From: Populus alba
Taxonomy: Eukaryota > Streptophyta > Magnoliopsida > Malpighiales > Salicaceae
Reading direction: 5' to 3'
DNA length: 64,000 bases
Assembly: GCF_005239225.2 (NCBI RefSeq)
Contig: NC_133294.1
Location: 19,605,631 to 19,669,630 of the forward strand
How positions within the stretch are numbered: position 1 is the stretch's first letter; each line of letters opens with the position of its first letter. The notes under the pieces were generated by a model, which did not search any database, was not told the origin of the DNA, and saw only the letters and a list, made by a program, of their open reading frames with translations. The translations under genes and the position numbers were made by a program. Shown one piece after another: positions 13,601 through 25,600 of the stretch.

Positions 13601-16600
13601 CAAACTCAGATCGCGGACCCAACTCCAACCGGGTCTCGTCCGGGTTTGCCCGGGTCGCCTGGGTTTTGCCGAGTTGTTGCCTCAGACGGTTTTTTAGTAA
13701 ACCCGGACCGGTCTAGCCACCAGGTCGACCCGCCGGGCCGGTCCGGGTTTAAAAACTATGTTCCTTACTATAATTAATGTATTGTTGGTTTCCGATTAAT
13801 TCTAAAACACGTAATAAACAAGAAAAAGTAACTTTTTTAGGTTAGAACTATTGAGATGAGGATTAAGAGCAGCGAGAGGTGAAGGAACGTAAAATGCCTT
13901 TTGATTTTCCGTTCCTTCACTTTCTTATTTATATCAGTCGTTTGCCCACGTTATGGAGATAACAAGATTTTAGTTTTCAATTATTCATATATAATCAGAA
14001 CATTTTTTTTCGTAAAAGAAGTGTACAAATCCACTGTTAATAAATTGTTTCGTAATTTTACTATATTATCTTAACTTTCTTTGTGTATTATCATAGTCTT
14101 TATATAATTATGTATATTTGAATAAAAATATCATTAGATCTCGCAGTTATAAAGATATTTAACCCAAAACATGTATAATATTTTTATAAGGTTTTTTCTA
14201 TAGTTTTTAAACCCGACCCGGGGAGTGACCCGGCCAAGAGACTGGGTTCCGGGTTTCATGGGTCAACCCCGGGTGGGTCTGTGTAGTTCAAAATAAAAAA
14301 TAGAAAAGGGAGCTAGGCAATAATGAAGGGGTGGAGTGGGACCGGCAGAGCGTGGGAGAGGAATAAATCAACGACACTCTCACCTGATATGTTTTTCTTT
14401 ATCTGCTCAAACCCGTGAAGAGCTTTAGAAACCACCGAGTTTTGCCCAGAAATCTCAACCTCGTGTTTTCTGCAAACCGTTCTAATTTGTGCCAGTATAG
14501 ACTCTGGGCTGGACAGGGACTTTTGAGGCTGATGTTTATCCGACAAATCCATTCCTGGCAAGATCATTTTGCATGAATTCCTTGCAAACATCTCTGCAAC
14601 TGCTTCATAGCCATCTCTATTGACATTGTTATTGAAGCCGGCTGTTAGTTCAGAAGGGTGCAAGCGTGTTTTGTACCATGAATGCATGAGAGGGATTTTG
14701 CCATGGACAGTTACAAAGGTGTCGCTGAAAGAAGTAGAGGCAAGAGAGAGAAGACGATCTCCATGAGACAGGAGCTCGCTTGAATACCAGGAAAGGAAGA
14801 AATCACCATATGGGGAGTCCCAAGACCCATATGGATTGGTTAAATATTGAAACTCTCCGACTCCAAGGATATTGCCATGACTTGCAAGCTGGCGATGAGA
14901 AGGAGATCACTAACGCCTACCCTCGAGATCTCCAAACTCAGATCGCGGACCCGACTCCAACCGGGTCGCCCGGGTCATGGGTCGACCCGCCGGGTCGACC
15001 GAGTTTTGCCGGGTTGTTGCCTCAGATGGTTTTTTAGTAAACCCGGACCGGTCCAGCCACCGGGTCGACCCGCCGGGCCAGTCCGGGTTTAAAAACTATG
15101 GTTTTTTCCCCATACTTTGTATCAATTTCAAAATCTCATTTTATTGATTGAAATTAAGTTTATAAAATTTTTTATCCTGAAACAAAAATCAAAGGGTAAT
15201 GATCTTTTAATAACTATATAATATATTTTATTTTCTCCATGCATACCAAATTTAAATTCTTAGTCGTTCTTAATTTTTTAAGGAAACACTATTATATCAT
15301 TTAATTTCATAGTCTTATTAAAAAAGGAGCTTAGATAAAAAATATGAAGGAATTAAATAATAGTAAACTCCTATGTCATCACAAATTCTTTAACAACTTG
15401 AAGGGCCTTGATATAGATTGATCTTGGTTATGAAATAGATGAGTTTTTTCATTTTTTTTTAAATTTTATATTTTACCAAAAAATATTCAACATGCATCTT
15501 AAATGAAAGGTACGAGTTTTATATTTATTTAAGAAAAAAGAATGTACAATAAACCTATATTATGATATTATGATTAAAAGCAAAGTTGTTAGAATTACGA
15601 GTTAACTTGTAAAATCGAGTCAATATGTATTTACCATGTAAAATCATTTTAAAAATTCAAAAAATTGATAAAGTTAGATTGAAATTGTTCGATAAAATCG
15701 ATGAATTTGTGATTTTAATACCAATTTTATGTTTTAATTGAAAATATCATTATAGATCTAGAAACAAATTCCACATCCTTTCCTCCTCCGCTGCCTGTAT
15801 ATATCTTTGCCCTGCCTTCATGGAACCAACCAAGCTCACACACCATCACAATGACCTCAGAGAAGAAGTTACAAACCCAATAAGGGAAATCATGGTCCAA
15901 AAGTTGGTCCTCAACATCTCCGTCGGTCAAAGTGGAGATAGTCTCACTTGTGCCACCAAGGTGCTCGAACAACTCAGTGGCCAAACCTCTTTTTTCTCCA
16001 AAGTTAGGTATACTGCATGCGAGATCTTTTTCGGATTAGGCGTAATGAGAAGATTGCTTGATATGTGACTCTGAGGGGAAACAAGGCTATGCAGCTGCTT
16101 AAGAGTGGGTTGAAGGTGAAGGCGTACGAGCTTTTGAGGTGGAGCTTTAGTGACACTAGTTGCTTCGGTTTCGACATCCAAGAGCACATTAATCGATCTT
16201 GGCATCAAGTATGAACCTTCCACGGGTATATATGCCGGTCTTGACTTCTATGTGGTTTTGGAATGTCCATCCTTAAATAATAATAAAAAAAAAAACACTT
16301 TAAGATATTTGATAATATACTAAACTGTGTTTTTTTTATTGTAGAATTCACTAAAAAATTGAGTTTAAAATATAATTTTAAAAAAAATAGTTTTTACATG
16401 CTTTTGTAATTAAATTTCGTAAAACTTTGTTTGTTTTTGCGTTTCAAAAGCGCTTTAAAAAATATATTTTTTTAACTTTAAATTAATATTTCTTTTGTGT
16501 TTTCAGATCATTTAATGTGTTGATATCAAAAATAATTTTTTTTAAAAAAAAATATTTTGATGCATTTTTAAGTAAAAAACACTTTGAAAAGCAACTACAA

Positions 16601-19600
16601 CCACATCACTTCTAAATATTTTATATATGTTTTTTGATATACATAAACTTCAACCATAATTTATACCAAACACATATCTAAATCCAACTAATCACACATA
16701 ACTTTATTTTTTGTAAGACCAAAAGTACAAAAATTACATCAAAAACAAACTCACTAGTCACGTTATGATGCCATATCTCTCTCTTATCTATAGAACGAAG
16801 AGGCTGGATGGGGACTGGATTTGGCTCTTAAAACACGTGCAGAATCATGAAAACTCTGATCATATTGCATGTGGATGGCGTCTAAAAAATTATCCACTTG
16901 AAATGAACTAACCATTATTAGTTAAGAAAGAATGTCAGGCCTCGAACCTCAATTTACAGGCCAAGTTGATACATTTGTTAACAGGTATATAGCACAAAGT
17001 CATTGTCTCAGTAAATTTGCAGTGTACAATGATCTCAATAAATAATCATTTATTTTTGTGTTTAAATAGTGTTTTTTATTTTTCAAATTAGGTTTTTTTT
17101 ATAATTTTATATTGTTTTAATTTGCTGATTTAAAAAATATTTGTAAAAATAACAAGTTAGGAAATTTCTTCCATTCTCTTTCTTTAATTGTCAAGGATCT
17201 ATCTAAAAGAGCAATCCATTAAAAAATACAGTCACCCGAATTTCCAAATGATGACGTTTGGGGAAGTTCAATAGCCATGTGTTTTACATGGCGTCTTTTT
17301 AATAGGATAAATCCAGTTATGTTTTTCAGACATTTTCACCCGTTGATGTAAATCTGAAATAATGATAAAACTAAAACTAGGTTTTTTTCAAGAAGGGTGT
17401 GGTGAGAGATTTTTGGAAAAACACAAGGACAAATTGACATACTCTTAAAAATGTTTTTCAAGATAAATATACTTTCAAAAAGCAATTAAAAGCATCAACT
17501 TACTCGCAAATTATCTAATCTGAGTTAAGGCAGAATTGTCTATGATTGAGTAAAAGTAGACTTGGTCAATTCTGGTCAATCACGCGACTCAAGAAGAGTA
17601 CTGCTCTGCTGTTAGGAGAGGGGTAGGATACAAAGATAAGGTTATGTATGCATCCATACATTTAATAAAATTTCCTAAATAAATGTAATTAATTAAAACA
17701 TGTTCTAATGGCAGCTAAACCATTTCCTCAAAGGGAGTTCTTGAGTTCCAATCTGGAATCTCGAAGCCTCTTAATTGACAGCCATTTCTTACATTGAACT
17801 CTCCCTTTCCTTTTCTTTCATTTCTTTTTACTTTCCTGCAATTTTAACATTTGCGATCATTTAATTGAATCTTCTTCTCTCTCGAGAATGCATTGCTGCA
17901 TGCCATCTTATTATCTGGTGATTTTCCTTGAATGCAGCAAAATCTCAATAAATGTTCTTCATGTGAAGAATAATTAATCGTTATGCTGGTCTGCTACAAA
18001 GAGATGGATATATAGATTATAATATAGTGGACCCTTTGATCTTTGTTCAGTGACTTTAAGATTTTCAAATTGTTAATGCAAATATTGTTGAATGTTGCAC
18101 TGTGAGCTAACAATTATATATATATATATATATTCTTCTCTCTTTTTTTTCATTTTTTTTTTTTTTTGTCTTGGAACCATTTTTCGGTTGGCCGGGAGAA
18201 CAATATTAGCGTGTTGCGAATTCCAATTTTTTAGTGTACAATTTTAGTCCACGCCAGCCGACTTGGTCGCCTTGCTAATGTTTTCTTAACATAGATACGT
18301 ATACATACACACACACACATACATACATATATACAAGCAACCATTTAAAAAGGTTGGAAACCATTACCAAAAAAGAAAAAGGAAAGCAACCAATATGATC
18401 ATCCTCACAAGAAAACATTGTAATTAACAAGAGTTCTTTTATATATATGAAAATGGTTAGAAAGTGAACTGAAAACAGTATAAATATTATTTTAATATAT
18501 TTTTAAATAAAAAATATTTTAAAAAATTATTATATTAAACACTATCAAATCTAATCAAATGTGATGAACAGCTAGACACGGATTTTGTCAAATGTAAGAT
18601 AGCAGCAAGTTAGTAATTTGCAAAGAGAGTGAAGAATTAGAATAGACGAAAAATGAATCATTTACTATATCGGTATTCAACTAGCTAAAACCAAAGGAAG
18701 ATAGGAATACATACAAAGAATGTAATATATATATATATATATAGCAGTGTTTTTTCCCCTCAGAAAGCAATGTGTTTTTTATTTAAATGCAAATGATGAG
18801 AAAGAAATTAAATGCCCGTACATTATTACCACTTGGGATGCCGACCTCCACCAAGGAAGCCCTAGCTCCTCACCATCACGGCCCAGTGTCATATTCACTA
18901 AACCTAGACCTAGTCTTATAATAGATGTTATGAAGTCTTATGAGAGATGATATTTGAAAGCTCTTTAGATGGGATTAGACTCCTCTCTCTTAAGTTAGGA
19001 GTGACATGACATATGATGGAAAAACCCGAATCATTGGTTTGAATTTCAATAATTAGGATTTGATACTATTTCCTCACCATTTTACCATTTTTCTTTTCGG
19101 TTCTCCCTTTATTTTTTTACTCCTTTGATACTTACCATACATTAATTAGTTAGAGTCGAACATTTTATAAGCTTTAACCACAATCTTTCTCAAAAAAGTC
19201 TTCTACGAAAATTCTCACCGAGTACAAGGACAAAAAAAAAAAATTAAGTTCCGCATGTAACAATTCCTTTTGAGGTACAAATTATACAACAATCATATAA
19301 GTAATCGTCTTTTGAGAAAAATAAATTTTTATTTACTTTTTATTTTGAAAATATAAAAATTTATTTTAAAACTATTCAAAAATACATTTATTATATGTTT
19401 ATATTTTTATTTTTTCAACTAAATAAATTTTATCTATGAGATATTTATTTTATGTGCAAATAGTATGTGTGAGAATCTAAAATTTTATTTAGTGAATTTT
19501 TATCTTTACAAAACAAGAAGCATAAAAAGATATCCTCCTTATTGTTATTATCTATATATCTTTTATATATCAAAACAATAATCAATCGTTAACATAAACC

Positions 19601-22600
19601 TAACATTATTGGTGGCATACTTATAAGAACATGATTTGTGTGCTAACGGCTCCGAGTTACTCAATTACATACCAATGACTCTACAATGGTAAGTATTTAT
19701 CTTATAAGTCTTGGGGTTTTAGGGTGTCAAAGAGTGTAATAACGGTTACTTTTTAAAATATTTTTCACTTGAAAATACATCAAAATCATATTTATTTTTA
19801 TTTAAAAAAATTATTTTTAATATCAATACATTAAAACGATCTAAAAACATAAAAAAATATTAAACAAAAACAAATTTCAAATTTTACTCAACCATTATTT
19901 GGAATGCAATACCAAACAAGTACTTAATCTCTTTAAAACAAAAGGCATGTTATGGCCAAAACTCACAAAACCTATAGGCCAAAATCAAGGACTTGACGTA
20001 GAACAATACATTTTATAAGGAGACATCCTTTGTAAACAAACTAACAAAACCTCTAAGCATCATCCTACTAGCGAATATCTCAATATTAGGTAGTTAATTC
20101 TTTAAAATCTTGAGTTTTTACCCTTAGAATATTTCAGATACCTTCACGACTACTTGATTAAGTATAAAGTGTCCACTAATTGACGTGTATTCTCAAGATA
20201 TTTTTCTAGAGACCACCATGGGAGTCATAGTTAAAATCATAATATTATCATTAATATAAATTAATATATCTAGCAATTGGAGCGAAATCTTAGAATTAAA
20301 AGAAAAAATATACTTAATTTCCACTTTAATCTTAGGATTTGAAATCAAACTTTTCGACTAGCAACCCATAAAAATAAATATCTTTTCGCTTTCACTCAAT
20401 TGAGAAATACAGAGCTTTAGTAAGTGTCAAGACACCATTAATACAAGCTTTCGCCTAGAAAATGTTTTATTACCCTCTATCAACATGATATTGTATTGTC
20501 TTTTTATAATAAGTTTTTATTTACTAACAACTCTAAGTCATTTAATGTTGTTAGAAATTAAGGATTGATCAATGAAATCAAAGTGATTCCCCCCCCCGCA
20601 ACATATTTCATTGATCAATTCTTAATTTTAAACAACAGAGAGTTGGTAAAAAATAAAAATTTACAATGCTGTATTATATTAGCAGAGGGATCCAATAAAC
20701 ATTTTCTACTAATAGAGATAAGAATTATATCAAAATCCCTTTATTAATATCACAATAGAAATACTCGTCAAGACTATTTTGCATTATTTCAAGGTTGTCA
20801 ACTCACGAGTTAACTCGTTTTACATCCAATTTTACGAGTTAACTTGTATATACCATGTACAATCGGGTTAGAAACTCGAAAATCAGCAAACTCGATCAAA
20901 CTCGCTCAACTCGATAAACTCAAACCGAGTTTGAGCTTGACAAACTCTTCAACGTTCTGTTGATCTCTGTGTTCATCTTAAACTCTTCTCCATCCTCAGC
21001 CATGCACTCTGCTATAGACCCTTTGTTATAGATCTCTTGAAAAGTAATATACACAAACATCAATTAAGAATGCAAGACAGAAGAAAAACACCTTGAAGCT
21101 CCAAAGAAGATCACTGGAAGCAACACGATTCCAGCTATCAGAGATGACGATGCATCGTGCCACGCTGTGTGCATCGAGGTTGTTCAAAACCCTCAACATC
21201 AAGTCCCTACCAAGCAGATGCAATGGGTCTTGACAAAAGGGAAGACCTCCTTCCTCTCTCATCTTCTTTCTTTTCCTTTCCCATTCCTTTCCCTTGTCCA
21301 TTTCCTTACTTTGGTTCTCCTATAATTCTTGATTGTTGGTCTGTGCCATCGAAGTGGAAGAAGAAAAAGAAGAAGGAATGTGAATCATATTTGTATTTTT
21401 TCTTTCTAGTAAGGTTTTATGTTTTTTTTGTTATCATGTTGTGAGATTGGGATTCTGCCCAATCTCGGTGATTTACATTGCTTTGTAAATAAAAACATCA
21501 ATTAGGAAGGAAAGACAGAAGAAAAATACTGTGGATTGACTTTGTGAGTAAAGTCATAGAAATTGATCCTTAATTATTTTTTAAGTTTTAATCAATTTTT
21601 TAAAATTGTTTTAATGTATTGTTATTAAAAATATATTTTAAAAAATAAAAAATATATATTATTTTAATACATTTCAAAGTTAAACACTTTAAAAAATAAT
21701 ATTTATCATATTATTAAATAATCGCTAAACCCCACACTAAGTTATTATTTATTACTTGACTGAAATTGTTAATATATAATTAATTAAAATATTTTATTTA
21801 TGATTTTATGATTCGAGTTTAAAATCCGAATTTATATTATATATTCCGTGTCATATTAAAAAAGTATTTTGACAACCTTGTATTATTTTACAATTTGATA
21901 ACACAGAAAAATCAGCCAGTCAGAAATGTTTTTCCTATCAATTTGTGAATTTAGTTACTCTTGAGAAAAGTAGTTTCACCTTATGGGAATGGAGAGTATT
22001 TTATAAGGAGATTCAAATGTCTTGTTAACACCACCCATCCATTTCCTTGCCATCATCACCACTGTTATGGCCTCCAATGTCACTGACTCTTCAATTCACT
22101 AGGTATCCTGCAAGCATGCTACCATTGCCTCCTTGTCATCGTGCTTGTTGCAATTGCTGCAGTAATTACTATTACTATTATCACTACCTTCTCATCGAAA
22201 CCAAACCAATACTAATATCGCCACCATCACCTTCATCTCACCAAAATTCATTAGCTAATTATGGTACTTCAAACCCGATGTTTGAATTGTCAAGCAGTCA
22301 ATTTGTAATTGGTCTAAATCAAACCTCTATGGCATCTCTTTGCTTGAAGTCCCTCTGGCCCTTTAAAATTGTGTTTCGGGATGGAAAACTTGAAAACATA
22401 AATTATGAACTATTTAAAAGCATGATGTTCCCACTTATTCGTAAGCTTAGAACACATAGATTAAAGTTTAAAGTTTAAACATGCACTATAAATCAGTAAT
22501 TATTACATGAAGAGATTTACACAAAGGTTTCACAAGCCTTGACACCTTAAGACCTTGCTTGTAACCAACTAACAGAATAAGGTTTATTGTCAGTGCTCTC

Positions 22601-25600
22601 AAAATATGCACGATATCATGATAATAGAGGTAAAGTCAGAAAAAACAGAACACAAATTATGTCGTCAACTATGATAGGTAAAGTCAGAAAATACGGAACG
22701 CAAATGATGTCGTCAACAATAATGAGATGAAAAATGTTAAGGAAATCAATCTATTCGTATACAACTAAAGGTCTGCCAATAACGACAACTCTTTTTTCGA
22801 TTCTTTGGTGCTCATTAAACCTGGAGTTACTCAGCATGGGTCGCCATATCTACCTAAGTGTGAGCAAGATTAGAATGCAGTTCATTTGTTACTATGCTCG
22901 GTAACTTTAGGATGAAAAAGAGTTTTAAGGAAAATTATTTATTTCCTTAGTTATTTTTATTCATATTAGTATTTTTATTATTTTGCCTACTTAGTTTAGA
23001 AATTTTGATTTTTTATTCGGTTTAAACTTAAAACTAGTATAAATAAAGTTTCTTAGCTTGTATTTCAATAGCCTACTTGGTATAGTGAATTATTGAAAAA
23101 TATAAATTTTGAATTAGAGTTTTAATTTACTTTAGTTGAAATTGTGTGTTGTTAAACAATCATGATGGTTGAAAAAGATGATCACAGAATATGACATGTT
23201 TGTGTAGAAGGGGATGAGATCCATCTTTGAAAAAAAGACTTTTCAGGAACTAGTAGTAACTAGTAGTAGAAGAAGACATGTAGAGATAAATTACAAAATT
23301 AACTCGTTGATTGGCAATGATAAAGTTGCATAAGCAAATTGAAGAATTATACCGTTAATTAGAGAAGATGAAGAAGAAAAAACTAGGAGATCAAGAGGAG
23401 AGTGATCATGAATCTATCCAATTTTGAGAACCTATTTCATATACGAGAGTAAAGGAGGCAACCTTTTTATCGTGATGGATATTTTGGAGATTTTGATGAT
23501 CAAGTTTATAATAAGATAGATGTGGATTGATATTCTCTAGTAATTTATGATGTTTAATTTAAGAATTATATAAATAATAATAGCACAAATAATGACGGTA
23601 ATGGCGGCAATGATATCATCAATGGTGTCTTATTGATAAGTTAGAGGTTGGTAGCAAAGAAAACATAGAAAATGCTTTAAAAAGCAATTGTTGATTTAGG
23701 TTATGTTGATTCTTTTGATTATAAGTTTCTTATTATCACAAAAATAAATTTGTTCAAGAGTTATACAATCTCAATACATGTTGATGAAGCAAATTTGAGA
23801 TAATGCATATGCAACTCATTAATTGAGAAGCTAATGGAAGATAAATAATTTATCAATTGTTGTTTTTAATACAAATTTTAACAAGAACGGATTGATGTTG
23901 ATACCTAAAATGGTTATGCATTTGAAATGAAAAAAGAAACGAGGTTGGGGAATCTTTATTGGATGTTCATAAGATTGAAGTAAAAACAATTTGAACTCGA
24001 AAATAAATTCTTTCCATTTCAGGAAAGCAGATGCAAGAATATTTTTTGGAAAAAATATTTGGTATTCAGTTTAGGCTTAATACTAGTAGTATAAATATGG
24101 CCACTTAGCTTGTATTTCAATAAACTAAGTGATTGTGAATGAGAAGATTTTTAGACTTATAGTTGTTTGTTTGGAACAGAACGAGAGAGTTAATTGGTTT
24201 TCCCAAAACCACTTGATTAAAGTAGACGTGATTAATTTCGGGTAAGAGCGAGGACTAAACTGCAAATCTAGAGCTAGGGTACCTTAAAACTGCAAATCTA
24301 GAAAATATAGTTACTACTGTACCTCGTCTGGTAGGATAGGACCCAAAAAAAAGGCAATTATAAAACAATTAACACGTTTATCAACGCATAGCATATACAG
24401 CTTTCATATGAACTTAGATTTTGGGCCCTAATTTTAACGCAACTAATATTCATCCAAAAAATATGATCAGATGCAGTCACTGCCTGCAAGAACATTTGGC
24501 AGGAAAAGAAAGCAAAACTAGAAACAAAGAATAGACGCACCTTTGCATGAGATCAGACAATTTCTCATGCTTTATATAGACATTTGAAGAGAATGGCTTA
24601 ATTGTCTTCTATCCATTTTCCTGTCACTAAGAAAACTGGAAGATAAGATGATAACATGTTATAGGACATGCATGGCAAACAGCTTGAAATTCAAGGTTTT
24701 GTGAATGTTCCTTTGTAACCCTGATCCTGATGTTAAAATTCAGTCAAAGGTCCTTTGTTTACAAATACTCAACTGCAAGTCCATACATAATGCATGACAA
24801 AACTGTTACAACTGAAACATTCATGCATGATGCATTAGAGAAACAAATGTGTTATGACCAGCCATCTACTTGCCTGATAATAAATGCCAGTTTTCTACAT
24901 AGTACATACTGTGTGCGAAATGAATTTTCCTATTAAAATGTAATACAGATAAGGTTCTAACACGGAAACAAAAAGCATCGAGCTGGGATTAAGTTCCTTT
25001 CACCAAATTATCAATAAAAAAACATACCTATTCTAACAAACCAAAAGGTAGGGCTAGTGTAACATCTTCAAATGAATATGGGAAGCCAACGTGTTTTTGA
25101 TAAGTTTAAGATAGCAGAAGCTAACAGCACGTTTAGACAGACTGAAAATCCTGTGGACAGCTGCAACCTCTCCAGAAATAAATAGTTGCAACCCAGCATC
25201 AACCACTAGACTATTCACTACAGCTTTGGTGACTTGGCACCTTTACTTTGGAGGTTATTTGACTTCTTACTTTGTAATCCTGTCTTACTAATACAGTCTA
25301 ATTTAATTCTGTTTATTTATCCAGCCCCAAGTTTCTCACCTGTGTCTTCATCCACTACTGGTTTGGCCTTGGACTTAATTCAGGGAATATTATAGATATA
25401 AGATGACATGCTATAGTTGCACCTATGCATCACTATGATCTAACAAACAAGATGAGATTACAGATTACTACTTTTACCTTGGTTTTGTGGGTGGGTGGTG
25501 TCATTCATTAGATTCACGGATCACTTCTGTTACCATTTCTCAGTCACATCTGACACTTTTGCTCAACTCAAAACTATCAAGACCTGATAGAAAATCATTT

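Larger units (their letters stand above)
20790..21880. mobile_element. Non-autonomous TIR element carrying an F-box gene exon
   Basis: The ends are caaggttgtcaa and ttgacaaccttg, an exact 12-base inverted pair. They are flanked by an imperfect 8-bp duplication (cattattt at 20782-20789 against tattattt at 21881-21888). Sub-terminal sequence is full of short 'actcg/cgagt' repeats. No transposase was seen. The interior carries an F-box exon on the minus strand. With an 8-bp duplication it may be hAT-like, though Mutator-like (9 bp) cannot be ruled out. Confidence 0.65.

Noticed and set aside
13448..13777. Plus-strand frames at 13448-13777 and 14780-15092 conserved between the two elements
   Set aside because: Conserved only because the elements are copies; they run antisense to the captured beta-amylase and into GC-rich terminal repeats.
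22047..22478. 143-codon plus-strand frame
   Set aside because: Contains low-complexity tyrosine, cysteine and proline stretches and no domain; no promoter or splice signals seen.
22628..22723. Possible CRISPR-like array
   Set aside because: Only two directly abutting units without spacers, in plant DNA; a simple tandem duplication.
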